Source: Fodinicola feengrottensis
Lineage (GTDB): Bacteria; Actinomycetota; Actinomycetes; Mycobacteriales; HKI-0501
Assembly (NCBI RefSeq): GCF_010993775.1
Contig: NZ_WOTO01000029.1
Location: forward strand, 46,135 to 110,134
Length of the DNA: 64,000 nucleotides
Reading direction: 5' to 3'
A program made the position numbers and the translations under genes. Positions 39,972-49,141 of this stretch are shown here, piece after piece (positions within the stretch are counted from its first letter, which is position 1; each line of letters opens with the position of its first letter). The notes beneath the pieces were generated by a model. The model saw nothing but the letters and a program-made list of their open reading frames with translations, had not been told where the DNA came from and searched no databases.

Positions 39972-40424
39972 ATGGCCGCCGGCGATGAAGGCACAGATCC
40001 AGAGCTCGGTTTCGCGTACGCACACACCGGCATCGCTATATCTCCAGAATCCGGCCGCAGGCTCGCCTGCGACGCGGACATCACCCCCATGCTCCTGGGC
40101 AGAAACAGCGTACCGCTCAACGTCGCCAGCACCGAACGACTCCTACCCGCACACCTACGAAAAGCACTGATAGCGCGGGATAAAGGCTGCGCCAGGTGCG
40201 GTCGACCACCTCGCTGGTGCCGCGGCCATCACGTCACTCACTGGGCCGATGGTGGCGATACCTGCCTGGAAAATTGCGTGCTCCTGTGTGATGCCTGCCA
40301 TCGCCTGATTCACCACAGCGACTGGGAAGAACGCATCACCGACGGAATCGTCGAATTCATCCCACCCGCGTACCGGGACCCCGAACGAAGAACCATCCGT
40401 GGAATCAACCAACTCGCCGCATAA
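39972..40424 (+). CDS. HNH endonuclease fragment lacking DUF222
   Basis: 150 residues. ISPESGRRLACDADITPMLLGR and the zinc/HNH core CARCGRPPRWCRGHHVTHWADGG, CDACHRLIHHSDWEERI match the C-terminal third of actinobacterial DUF222/HNH proteins. The usual ~300-residue N-terminal part is missing. ATG 39972 has only a poor ribosome site. The nuclease core appears complete (CxxC, HH, N, CxxCH), so it could still be a small nuclease, but truncation is likelier. Confidence 0.7.
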   Translation: MAAGDEGTDPELGFAYAHTGIAISPESGRRLACDADITPMLLGRNSVPLNVASTERLLPAHLRKALIARDKGCARCGRPPRWCRGHHVTHWADGGDTCLENCVLLCDACHRLIHHSDWEERITDGIVEFIPPAYRDPERRTIRGINQLAA

Positions 40425-40529
40425 AACATCCACCCGGCCGCCGGGCACCACCACGCCCGGCGGCTCACAACCCTACCCGCCCCCGACGTTGCACTTCGAG
40501 TTCGGACCCACCATCCGGTTGTTTCGCGG

Positions 40530-40988
40530 CTAACGCAGCTCGAAATATTCGTCGTAGAACATGCCGTCGCCGGCAAGCGCACCGCGAAAGACTGCCTGGA
40601 CCCGGTTGAGCCACGTGTAGCGCGAGTGGCTCGTCTCGAATCTCGGGGCACCGTAGAGAACGCCCGCGTTGCCTATCCCGCCCCCCCGCATGTCGCAGCG
40701 CCCTGAGCCGTACATGTAAATCGTCGCTCCGTCGTCGGTCTCAAGTGTGCCGCGGAAATCGATCGTGCCAGTGCCGTCGGGTCCGATCAGAAACCAGTCA
40801 GCTGTCGTTCCGCCAACGACTCGACCGTTGACGCGATCGCCCTCGATCCGGCCTTCGGGGATCTCGATGATCACCCGGGTGCCCGCCGGTGTGGTGCCGA
40901 GTGTTCGGTATTCCGCCAGTCGCCACGCGCCGACAAAAAGGGGCACGAGCTGTACGGCGGGGAGTGTTTTGAGATCGACGGCCGGCAT
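40530..40988 (-). CDS. DUF3237 family protein
   Basis: 152 residues, frame intact. GTTPAGTRVIIEIPEGRIEGDRVNGRV, TADWFLIGPDGTGTIDFRGTLETDDGATIYMYGSG and FETSHSRYTWLNRVQAVFRG are the characteristic DUF3237 strands of a small beta-barrel of unknown function. It is divergent from a TetR gene, with two tandem dyads between them, so it is almost certainly that regulator's target. Confidence 0.87.
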   Translation of the reverse strand: MPAVDLKTLPAVQLVPLFVGAWRLAEYRTLGTTPAGTRVIIEIPEGRIEGDRVNGRVVGGTTADWFLIGPDGTGTIDFRGTLETDDGATIYMYGSGRCDMRGGGIGNAGVLYGAPRFETSHSRYTWLNRVQAVFRGALAGDGMFYDEYFELR

Positions 40989-41007
40989 GATGCTACCTCT
41001 CTGGAGA

Positions 41008-41057
41008 CTTACCTTGAGGTTCCAAGGTAAGCCGCTTTACCTAATCTAGTCAAGGTA
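41008..41057. promoter_or_regulatory. Tandem operators between DUF3237 and TetR genes
   Basis: CTTACCTTG (41008-41016) and CAAGGTAAG (41023-41031) form a perfect 9-bp dyad. A second, weaker dyad follows: TTTACCT (41036-41042) with CAAGGTA (41051-41057). The four half-sites sit in the 79-base divergent gap, as expected for cooperative TetR binding and autoregulation. Confidence 0.75.
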
Positions 41058-41067
41058 GGGTGGCGGG

Positions 41068-41694
41068 GTGACAGGACGCGTTCGCCGTACACCCGAGGAG
41101 GCGCAACGTCTCATCCTTGAGGCGGCCGAGCTGCTGCTTGTCGAGGGCGGGCCGCGAGCCGTCGAGGTGCGTGCGGTCGCCCAGCGAGTCGGCATGACCG
41201 ACGCCGGCGTCACGCATCACTTCCAAAACAGGGAAAGTCTGCTCGTCGCTTTGTTGAGCCGCGCGGGCGGGCGGCGGCTGCGCGGCGCGGTCGAGGCGGC
41301 GTCGAGCCGATGGCTCAACGGCGTGGTTTCCGTCAGCGACCTCGTCGAAACGATGGCCGCGGTCTACGCGGACGGGTACGGCGAGCTGGCTATCGCGCTG
41401 CACGCCGCCGGTTGGAGACCAGATGGGCAGGGAATGCTCGAACCGGTGGTCGACGCCCTCCACGGGGCGCGGCGTCGTACCGGCAGCGGTTCGCCTCGCC
41501 GGATCGAGACCCGGCTCGCGGTGGCGGCCCTGCATCAGGCACTGGCCACCGACCCCACATATGGCGTGGCGTTTCGGAACAGCGCTGGAATCGCCAATCC
41601 GGCCGCCCAGGACCCGCGTGCTCAACGGCGATGGTGGGCGGCGACGATCGCCACTGTCCTGGGCATTCCCGCCGCCCCTTCTTCGCGAACTTGA
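41068..41694 (+). CDS. TetR-family repressor of the DUF3237 gene
   Basis: 208 residues from GTG 41068. The DNA-binding domain reads EEAQRLILEAAELLLVEGGPRAVEVRAVAQRVGMTDAGVTHHFQNRESLL. The helical C-terminal domain shows no recognised ligand pocket. It starts 11 bases after a set of four TACCTTG half-sites and is divergent from DUF3237. The stop at 41692-41694 lies 50 bases before a convergent cupin gene. Confidence 0.9.
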   Translation: MTGRVRRTPEEAQRLILEAAELLLVEGGPRAVEVRAVAQRVGMTDAGVTHHFQNRESLLVALLSRAGGRRLRGAVEAASSRWLNGVVSVSDLVETMAAVYADGYGELAIALHAAGWRPDGQGMLEPVVDALHGARRRTGSGSPRRIETRLAVAALHQALATDPTYGVAFRNSAGIANPAAQDPRAQRRWWAATIATVLGIPAAPSSRT

Positions 41695-41745
41695 CGTTTT
41701 CGTTGCCGACATGCCGATAGCCACTACTAAAACGTCCCTGATCGC

Positions 41746-42120
41746 CTATCGATCCACTCGGAAGCGGCGGTCGGCTCGTACGGCGAGTTCGTCGGCGTCG
41801 ACCAGGGTGAGCATGGGTGCGCCGATCATCACGACGACGAAGCGGGTCCAGGCGTCGGGAAGGTTGTTGGCGGCCAGGTAGTGGATGACGTCGCCGCCGG
41901 GTTCCCAAAACGCCTCGCCGGCCCGGATGATCCGCGGCGGCTCGCCTTCGAGCTCGAACAGCATCTCGCCTTCGATCAGATACCCGAAGACCGGACCGCT
42001 GTGCCGATGCGGCGGCGTGCCCGGGTCGGCTGGCTCCAGCTCGATGGTGGCGGTCATGACCTCGGCGCCGGCGGGCAGGAACGGCGGGACTTCGTGCGAC
42101 AGGGTGGTCAGCGTTGTCAT
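41746..42120 (-). CDS. Small cupin protein
   Basis: 124 residues from ATG 42120. The cupin motifs are PPHRHSGPVFGYLIEGEMLFELEG (HxH...E) and AGEAFWEPGGDVIHYLAANN (H). Single-domain cupins of this kind bind a metal and act as small-molecule dioxygenases, isomerases or sensors. Frame intact. Upstream in-frame codons to 42195 lack a start with a ribosome site and are excluded. Confidence 0.85.
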   Translation of the reverse strand: MTTLTTLSHEVPPFLPAGAEVMTATIELEPADPGTPPHRHSGPVFGYLIEGEMLFELEGEPPRIIRAGEAFWEPGGDVIHYLAANNLPDAWTRFVVVMIGAPMLTLVDADELAVRADRRFRVDR

Positions 42121-42361
42121 GGCCCGACCGTATGCGCGATCTGGACCGCTGGCGGGGGCCAGTTGACGACTTTTCTGGTGGACCAGTTGGGGCACTCGTA
42201 CGAAGAAGGCATAACGGTCAGGGCGTACCTTTTTGACCTCTGTCGAATACGTTGCTCGCGTCGATCACCAAATGCCACCCTCCTGGGGCATCCACATTTG
42301 TGAATGCCATAAGGGGCGTACGTCCCAAGTGCACCTGTGGTGAATCATGATGGAGAGAACG

Positions 42362-42739
42362 ATGAAGGCAGTCGGGAAGATTTCGGCGGCACTCGCGTCG
42401 ATAGGGGCGTTGACCACCATGTTTGCGGTCCTCGCGGCCACTCCCGCGGCAGCGTCCCCCATGAACAGCCCGATTTCGCGAACGGCGTGCGATCAGAGCA
42501 ATGACTTCAACTACTTCACCTTCTTCACCGGCGGATATCCGGTCTGCTTCGAAGGTGAGGGAACGCTTCCCATGCATTTTGGCCCGGTCAGCATTTGGTA
42601 CGCGGAGAACAATCAGGGCTCCTTCACCTACCTGCTGCCAGGTCTCTGCCCACCGCCGGTGATCTTCAACCCGCACGAGACGGGGACCTTGCCGCCGGAC
42701 GCCACGATCATCTCCCTCACCATCCTCTACGGCAGCTGA
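42362..42739 (+). CDS. Small secreted beta/gamma-crystallin-like protein
   Basis: 125 residues, ATG 42362 after GGAGAG. A signal peptide (ALASIGALTTMFAVLAA, cleavage near AAA/S) precedes a mature part with three cysteines. CDQSNDFNYFTFF, YPVCFEGEGTLPM and IWYAENNQGSFTYLLPG resemble the strand order of Streptomyces killer-toxin-like crystallin folds (G..CF...G ... NN.G). The match is by eye only; a binding or toxin role is not shown. Confidence 0.55.
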   Translation: MKAVGKISAALASIGALTTMFAVLAATPAAASPMNSPISRTACDQSNDFNYFTFFTGGYPVCFEGEGTLPMHFGPVSIWYAENNQGSFTYLLPGLCPPPVIFNPHETGTLPPDATIISLTILYGS

Positions 42740-42762
42740 GCCGACCCGTTCACGTTGGTACG

Positions 42763-43957
42763 TCAGCTGTCCGCGCGAAGCCGTGCTCGCCGGGTCCGCA
42801 GGAAGGTTCGTTCGGTGTCGTTGGTGGCCAGGGCGATCGCTTCGTCGTACGCGGCGATGGCAGCTGAGGTGCGGGCGAGACGGGTGAGCAGGTCCGCGCG
42901 GGTGGCCGGCAGCAGGTGATAGCCCGGCAGGTCGAGGTCTTGGATGCAGGCCAGCGCTACCGCCGGTCCGTGCACCTCGGCGACCGCGACCGCCCGGTTG
43001 AGCGCGATGATCGGGGTGGGGCTGAGGTGCAGCAGGTGGTCGTACAGCGCCAACACCTGCGTCCAGTCGGTCGCCGGCCCGTCGGTGTGTACGGCGTTGA
43101 TCGCGGCCTGCAACTGCTACGGCCCCGGCTGGTTGCGGCGCAGGCATCGCCGTACGAGCTCGTGCCCTTCGGCGATCAGCGCCCGGTCCCACAACGACCG
43201 GTCCTGTTCCGCGAGCACCACCAGCTCACCCGACGGCCCGACCCGCGCCGGCCGCCGGGACTCGACGAGCAGCAGCAGCGCTAGCAGCCCGATCACCTCC
43301 GGCTCGTCCGGCATCAGGTCGGCGAGTGCCCTCGCGAGCCGGATCGCCTCCTGGCACAGGTCCGTACGCAGCAGTTCCCCGGCGGTTGAGGCGTACCCCT
43401 CGTTGAAGACCAGGTAGAGCACGGTGAGCACCGGCTGCAGCCGGTCGGGGAGTTCGGCGGCGCCGGGCACTCGGTACGGGATGCCGGCGTCCCGGATTTT
43501 CTTCTTCGCACGAACGATCCGCTGGTGGACGGTCGGCTCCGGGACAAGGTAGGCCCGCGCGATCTCGGCCACCTCCAGCCCGCCGAGCAGGCGCAGGGTG
43601 AGCGCGGTCTGGGCGAGCGGCGACAGCGCGGGGTGGCAGCAGGTGAACATCATCCGGAGCTGGTCGTCGCGCACCGGTCCCACCTCCTTCGGCTCTGCGG
43701 GTTGGTGCAGCAGCAGCGCCTGCGCGTGGCGGGCTTCGCGACTGGACTCCCGGCGTAGCCGGTCAATCGCCCGATTACGGGCGGTGGTCACGATCCAGCC
43801 GCCCGGGTTGGGCGGCGGCGCCTCGCCCCACTTCTGGACGGCTGCCGCGAACGCATCCTGTACGGCTTCCTCGGCGAGACCGATGTCACCGAGCATGCGT
43901 GTCAGCGTGGCCACGCACCGGGCCGTATTCCGCCCGATAGACGCTGTCCAGGTCCAT
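42763..43957 (-). CDS. ECF42-type sigma factor with C-terminal TPR-like extension; amber codon and frame break
   Basis: About 397 residues. ATG 43957 gives MDLDSVYRAEYG; a one-base loss near 43910 joins it to VATLTRMLGDIGLAEEAVQDAF (region 2). Region 4 contains LSPLAQTALTLRLLGGLEVAEIARAYLVPEPTVHQRIVRAKKKI. The long C-terminal domain (LYLVFNEGYAST, LQAAINAVHTDGPATDWTQVLALYD) marks the ECF42 group. At 43117-43119 an in-frame TAG replaces the tyrosine of the conserved GPYQLQAAI. The next codons continue in the same frame, so this is a substitution (TAC to TAG), not an indel. It starts 6 bases after the DGPF gene, the known ECF42 partner. Without readthrough, residues after ~280 are lost. Confidence 0.83.
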
Positions 43958-43963
43958 CCGCGC

Positions 43964-44317
43964 CTATTCCGCCGGCAGTTCGTTGAACGGGCGTACCTCG
44001 ATCGGGCGCCCGCAGGCCAGCGCGCCTTTCCGGGCCCAGGCGAGCGCCTGGTCGGCGTCTTCGCACTGGATCACCCAGAACCCGGCGAGCTGTTCCTTCG
44101 TCTCGGCGAAGGGGCCGTCGGTCATCGTGGTCGTGCCGTTGGCGGGACGGACGACGGTGCTCGCGTACGAGGGCATCAAGCCGCCGGCGAACACCCACGA
44201 ACCGGCGGCTTCCATCTCCAGGTTGACCTTGTGCGTCCGAGCCAACTGCGCCCGCAATTCCTCTTCGGTCTCCGGGTGGCTTTCGTCGAACTGGACGGCG
44301 AGCAAATATCGCTTCAC
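43964..44317 (-). CDS. YCII-related DGPF-domain protein
   Basis: 117 residues, frame intact. MKRYLLAVQF, then GTTTMTDGPFAETKEQLAGFWVIQC shows the DGPF motif that names the group; the fold is a dimeric ferredoxin-like barrel. Genes of this type are the usual neighbours of ECF42 sigma factors and are thought to be regulated by, or to act with, them. It is upstream of and nearly contiguous with the sigma gene. Confidence 0.9.
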   Translation of the reverse strand: MKRYLLAVQFDESHPETEEELRAQLARTHKVNLEMEAAGSWVFAGGLMPSYASTVVRPANGTTTMTDGPFAETKEQLAGFWVIQCEDADQALAWARKGALACGRPIEVRPFNELPAE

Positions 44318-44517
44318 GGTGGAGCTCCTTCAAACGTCAGGCGGGCGATGGCCGGGATCGCGATCGCGGCGAACGCGGACATCGGGCCCTCCGGTGAGTG
44401 GCGACCGGCTCGTTTGCCGGGCCTCTCACCATGGCTACGAACGGACTCGACGCCATTCGACACCATCGCGGAAAATTCCGCGGACTTCCCCGCCGAACCC
44501 GGCGGCCCGCCTGATCG

Positions 44518-44928
44518 TCACCGGCGGCGGCCGGCCTTCGCGGCGGCCGCCGTGTCGAAGTCGACCCGGGCTTGCTCCACTTTGACCAGATTCTGGGCGG
44601 TCCAAGTGGCCAGGTGCGCGAACAGCGGCGCCAGGCTGCGGCCGAGTTCGCTGATCTCGTACTCCACCCGTGGCGGCACTTCTGGGTGGTACGTACGAGT
44701 GACCAGCCCGTCTCGCTCCAGCTGCCGGAGCCGCTGAGTGAGGACTTTCGGTGTGATCGTACCGATCCGCCGTTCCAGTTCGACGAATCGCTGGACACCG
44801 AACTCGTTGAGTGTCCACAGGATCGGCGTGGTCCATCGGCTGAAGACGATGTCGACAACCGGGCCGACTGGGCACGCCTGTTCCGGAGTGGCATCGCTGG
44901 CTGGGTGCCGGGTCGCTGTCTCGGTCAT
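44518..44928 (-). CDS. HxlR-family transcriptional regulator
   Basis: 136 residues, ATG 44928 after GGAAAGG. CPVGPVVDIVFSRWTTPILWTLNEFGVQRFVELERRIGTITPKVLTQRLRQLERDGLVTR is the full HxlR winged helix, including the N-terminal redox-sensitive cysteine. It is divergent from an MFS exporter. The palindrome TAGGTACCTA (44957-44966) sits between them. A drug- or quinone-responsive repressor of the exporter is the simplest reading. Confidence 0.9.
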   Translation of the reverse strand: MTETATRHPASDATPEQACPVGPVVDIVFSRWTTPILWTLNEFGVQRFVELERRIGTITPKVLTQRLRQLERDGLVTRTYHPEVPPRVEYEISELGRSLAPLFAHLATWTAQNLVKVEQARVDFDTAAAAKAGRRR

Positions 44929-44956
44929 AGCGGCCTTTCCGTCCAATACTTTCTTC

Positions 44957-44966
44957 TAGGTACCTA
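44957..44966. promoter_or_regulatory. Candidate HxlR operator
   Basis: TAGGTACCTA is a perfect 10-base palindrome 28 bases upstream of the HxlR start, in the divergent gap shared with the MFS exporter. HxlR proteins bind such GTAC-centred dyads. Confidence 0.45.
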
Positions 44967-45112
44967 CTATACCGACGCTGTTACGGTGACCGCGTCGCAG
45001 CGATGAAACCGCGCCGGAGACCACTGGGCCGCCGGCGATCCCGCCATCCTCCGGTAGGCCCGGGCGGAGGGTGGCGGCCCGAAAATCTGTCTATCTCTGG
45101 GAGTTCAACCGC

Positions 45113-46563
45113 ATGTCCATGACCGAATCCACCGCCAACCAGGTCCGGACGGCCCGCAGTCCAAGCCTGGTGCTGGCCTTCTTATGTGTCGCCGGGTTCA
45201 TGACGTTCGTCGACGTCTCCATCGTCAACGTGTCCCTACCGACCATCGAGCGCGAACTCGGCATCACCGAGACGTACCTGCAGTACGTCGTCACCGCGTA
45301 CGGCACTGTGCTCGGCGGATTCCTGCTGCTTGGCGGCAGGCTCGCCGACACCTTCGGCCGTCGGCGCATGCTGCGAGGCGGCCTGGTCGGGTTCGCGCGC
45401 TCGCCTCGCTGCTGGCGGGCTTGGCGCAGGGCCCGGCCATGCTTATCGTCGCCCGCGGGCTGCAGGGGCTCGGGTCCGCGTTCATCGCGCCCGCCGCGTT
45501 GAGCCTCCTGACCACCACTTTCGCGCAGGGCCCGGCCCGTACCCGCGCCCTCGGTGTCTGGGGCGGGATCAGCGGACTGGCCTCGGTGGTGGGTGTGATC
45601 CTCGGCGGCCTGCTGACCGAGGGCCCCGGATGGCGCTGGATTTTTATTATCAACGTGCCAATCGGTCTGGTCGCGGCCTTGTTGGCGCCGCTCGTCGTGG
45701 CGGAGAGCCGCGACCCCGAACAGCGCAGGAAATTCGATGTTGCTGGCGCTGTCGTGCTCACCGCCGGCTTGGTGTTGCTGATCTACACCCTGGGCCAGAC
45801 GGTCAGCTGGGGCTGGGATTCGGCGGCCACCATCTGCTGCCTGGTCGCGGTCATGGTGCTGCTCACTGGATTCGTGTTTGTTGAGCGCAGGGCGAGCGCA
45901 CCCTTGATCCCGCTCTCCATTTTCCGGCAAAAGGTCATCCGCGGTGCCAATATCACCGCGGTGTTCATGCTCGGTACGCTCGTGACGTTGTTTTTCTTTG
46001 CCAGCCTGTATATGCAGCAGGTGCTGAACTATTCGCCGGTCACCACGGGCCTCGCGTACCTTCCGATCGCCGTCATTATCTCGGTCGGCGCTGGCGTTTC
46101 CCAGCAACTGGTGAACAAGTTCGCGGCCAAGCCGGTGCTCATCGTCGGCCTGGTGTTAGCCACCAGCGGACTCCTGCTTTTGTGGCGTGCTCCAGCTGAT
46201 GCGAGTTACGTGGTGGACGTGCTGCCCGCGTTCCTGATCGCTGGGCTGGGCCTGGGCATGGCGTTCGTACCGATCCAGGTGGCAGCTTTTGCTGGCGTGC
46301 GGGAGGCGGACTCCGGCGTCGCCGCCGGACTGATCAACACCAGTCAAGAGGCCGGAGGCGCGCTCGGCGTGGCGGTCGCCGCGACCGTCGCGTTCAGCCG
46401 CGTACCCGAGCTGGTGGCGTGGGCCGGCACTGATCCTGGACGCATCGTGCAGGCCAGGCTCAGCGTGTTCCACGAAGCGTTCCTGGTCGGTGCCGGCCTC
46501 GCTTTCGCGGCCGTACTCGTCGCACTCACTCTGCCGATGATGCGAGCAACAGCAACGAAGTAG
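45113..46563 (+). CDS. MFS drug exporter, DHA2 (14-TM) family (frame break)
   Basis: About 483 residues. FVDVSIVNVSLPTIERELGI and YVVTAYGTVLGGFLLLGGRLADTFGRRRM (motif A) start a DHA2 exporter. After a one-base loss near 45400 the frame continues ALASLLAGLAQGPAMLIVARGLQGLGSAFIAPAALSLL and GPGWRWIFIINVPIGLVAA (motif C region). Fourteen hydrophobic segments can be traced to the end. It exports drugs or similar compounds using the proton gradient. Divergent from HxlR. Confidence 0.9.
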
Positions 46564-46569
46564 CGGTCG

Positions 46570-48524
46570 TCAGGAGGGCAGGGGCCGGGTGCGGGTGGGG
46601 TACGTCCGCGGTGCCACCGCGGTGAGGTGCGGTGTGGTCGTGGGCCGTTGAAGGACGGTGGTGCCGACCAGCGGGAGGCTGAGTGAGCTGCCGGTCAGGT
46701 CCACCGTGACGGTCGCGCCGGTGCTCGACGGCGAGTTTTTTTCGGTGTCGGACAACGAAAGGATCAGTCCCAGAGTGTGCCCGGCCACGAGGATCTGGTC
46801 CTGTGGCTGCAAATGCCAGGTGATCGTGTACCACTGGCCCGGCGTCAGCGGCGTCTGCTGGCTGAGCGACTGGTAGTGCGCCGCGTCCTGCCAGCCGCGC
46901 GTCAGCACCCCGTACGACGAGCTCGCGGTGTCCTCGGCGGTGTCGAGATAGCAGGCGCTGTCCGCTGTCGTGGAGTCGCCGTAGCAGCTTCGCGTGCGCA
47001 GCGTCTTGACTCCGCTTTCGTCGTCGGCCAGATCCCGGTCGCGGGTAGCCGTGCCGTAGTCGACCAGTCGTGCGGACAGCTCGGTGTCAGGTTTTGTTGC
47101 TTTGACGCGCAAAGTGATGGTTGGCGTGCCGGACAGCTGGGTGTTGGCGGCCAACGGCGCGGACAGGAACGCCAGCCGGCCGGTACGGGTGGTGGTCGGA
47201 CTGGACACGGCGTTGGCCTCGGTGAGGCTGGTGCTGTCGGTGATCGAGCGGGTGGTGGCTGTGCCACCGGGGGAGGTGCCGAGCGTTCCGGCGCCGGTGC
47301 TGCTGGCACCCATCGTCAGCGTCACCGGCGCTGATCCGGCCGCCGGGTAATCGCTTTGGGTCTGCCACTGGTTCGGCGTCCGCTCGACGTCGACGGTCGG
47401 CTGGCTCATGACACCGTTGTCCAGGCCCTGCAACCAATAGTCGAACCAGGACTGCAGTGTGGTCACCCAGGTGGAGCGGCGAATATCGAATGGGTCGGCG
47501 TGGCCTTCCTGCGACAGCCAGAGCTTGCGTGGCACGTCGTGCGCGGCGAGGCCGCTCCACCACTGCGCGAAATTCTGCGGGAAGACATTTTCGTCGTTGA
47601 GCCCATGCACGGCGAAGACGCTCGCTTTTACGTTGCCAACATTGGCGAAGTAGTTGCGCTGTGTCCAGAAGGCGTTGTAGTTGCCGGTGTGGTCGTCGCC
47701 GCCGGTGGTGAGCGAGGTGTATTCCGACGAGCAGACGCTGCCCGTACGACCGACCTCCGAGGCGAGTCCGCCGGGCCAGCCGGTGGAGCGCGGCACGCCG
47801 TTGACCCGCATGTAGTCGTACCAGCTGGAGATCGCCGAGATCGGCACGATGGTGGTCAGGCCGGCGACTCCGGTGGCCGCGACCGCGTTGTTGGCGATCC
47901 GTGCCGTCCCAGGACTTGCCGATCATGCCGACCTTGCCGGTGGTCCAGTCCGCGACCGCGGCGGTTCCGTTGGCGTAGTGCGCGGTCGTACGGCCGTTGA
48001 GCCAGTCGATGACCGCCTTGGCGCTGGCCACCTCCTCGGGACCGCCGAGGTCTTCGCAGCCTGTGGAACGGTTGGTGCCGGCCAGGTCGACGCCGACGAA
48101 AGCGTAGCCGCGCGGCACGAAATAGTTGTCGTAATAAAGCGGCATCGAATCGATGACGCCGTTGCTGTCGTAGTCTTTCACCTGAGTTTCGTTGCCACGG
48201 CCGCAACAGGAGTAATACGGCGACGCTTCCATGATCACCGGCACCTTCAGCCCGGCCTGCGCCGCCTCGGACGGTCGTACGATATCGATGGCCACCCGGT
48301 CCGGACTGCCGTCGCCGTCGTTGTCCAGACTGGTGTCGACCCAGATGCTTTCGCGGATCGCGTTGGCGTACGAATAGACCGGCGTCGCGTCGTGTTTCCG
48401 GACACGTACGGTCGCCGCTGGGCGGCCGAAGCCGGCCCCGCCGGCACGGCCGTCACGCAGACCGCCATCGTGACCAGGACACCCAGGACTCCTGCGAGGG
48501 ATCCGCGCGGTACACGTCGCATCG
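46570..48524 (-). CDS. Secreted X-Pro dipeptidyl-peptidase/CocE-like S15 hydrolase (two frame breaks)
   Basis: About 651 residues, ATG 48524 after GGAAGGAC. A signal peptide (LAGVLGVLVTMAVCVTAVPAGPASAA) precedes the alpha/beta hydrolase. The serine nucleophile is in GMIGKSWDGT, the aspartate in FAVHGLNDENVFP and the histidine in SQEGHADPFD. The C-terminal jelly-roll domain (LRVKATKPDTELSARLVDYG) is typical of S15/CocE. Frame changes occur near 48400 (after the signal) and near 47900 (just after the nucleophile). It would release X-Pro dipeptides or hydrolyse esters outside the cell. Confidence 0.87.
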
Positions 48525-48950
48525 AACGTCCTTCCATCGGGGGACTTCGGCGAGCAGTCGAGAGGCCATGATAGAGCAGGAACCCGGTGCCGCGCTGACC
48601 TGTGATGACAGCCGCCGTTTCTGGCCTCTTTGCTTTTTGGGCCGCGCCGCCATTCCCCATCAGGCAGCCCTTCGTTCGTACGGTTGCCCATTGCTGGACG
48701 TCCAGTCGAAGGTGTGGCTAATGTGCAGACAGATTCATTTGCAGGAATGCGAACATGCCACGGGGGAGCCAAAAATGCGCCACGAGCCTTCGATTTTGTT
48801 GTTCTGACGAAGTCTTGACGGCCTACGTGGGTCAGTGGGTCCAACCCACTGTCGCGTTTCGCGGCGATCCCACCCATGTCTCCTCGACGCCGGACACCAT
48901 TGGCGTCGAGGTAGTGATGCCCGTCGTTTGTCAAGAAGGAGGTGAAATCC
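48525..48950. other. Divergent regulatory gap before the peptide locus
   Basis: 426 bases without a gene, shared by the S15 hydrolase and the peptide locus. It contains a TTGACG hexamer at 48815-48820 and the dyad CAGTGGGTCCAACCCACTG (48833-48851). No clear -10 is seen after the hexamer. Confidence 0.5.
48833..48851. promoter_or_regulatory. Perfect 8-bp dyad upstream of the peptide gene
   Basis: CAGTGGGT and ACCCACTG flank CCA, 100 bases before the peptide start and just after a TTGACG hexamer. Candidate operator or leader hairpin controlling the peptide locus. Confidence 0.45.
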
Positions 48951-49055
48951 ATGAAGCCAGCCAAACCGAAGATGAAGCAGATCAAGGTGCGCAAGCCCGG
49001 CACCGTACGGCTGACCATTCCAGCCCAGTGCTACGGCTGTTGTTGCTGCGCATAG
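48951..49055 (+). CDS. 34-residue cysteine-rich precursor-like peptide
   Basis: ATG 48951 has a near-ideal site (AGGAGGTG, 8 bases upstream). The peptide begins MKPAKPKMKQIKVRKPG, a strongly basic stretch of nine Lys/Arg in 20 residues, continues through TVRLTIPA and ends QCYGCCCCA before TAG 49053-49055. Five of the last eight residues are cysteine. Small size, a strong site, a leader-like front and a compact unusual tail fit a ribosomally made, post-translationally modified peptide precursor. The downstream membrane protease appears to carry a PqqD-like peptide-recognition domain. The basic leader is atypical (most are acidic), so a metal-binding small protein is an alternative. I know no family with this tail. 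Confidence 0.65.
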   Translation: MKPAKPKMKQIKVRKPGTVRLTIPAQCYGCCCCA

Positions 49056-49065
49056 CGCAGGCGCC

Positions 49066-49115
49066 ACCGGGGACCGAAGGACCGCGAGCCCCTGTCGCGT
49101 CCTTTGGTCTCCGGT
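49066..49115 (+). promoter_or_regulatory. Long intercistronic stem-loop after the peptide gene
   Basis: ACCGGGGACCGAAGGAC (49066-49082) pairs with GTCCTTTGGTCTCCGGT (49099-49115) over 17 bp with two G-U pairs. After a bulged C, GCGA/TCGC adds four more pairs around a 7-base loop. It begins 11 bases after the peptide stop and ends 26 before the protease start. No T tract follows. It could act as a partial terminator or a 3' stabiliser, giving excess peptide over protease. Confidence 0.7.
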
Positions 49116-49141
49116 GATTCCCATCCTCGGAAAGGAAAGTG

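Noticed and set aside
47087..49018. Minus-strand frame of 643 codons reaching far upstream of the S15 hydrolase signal peptide
   Set aside because: The part above 48524 lacks coding character and overlaps the peptide locus on the other strand; the real start has a good ribosome site and signal peptide.
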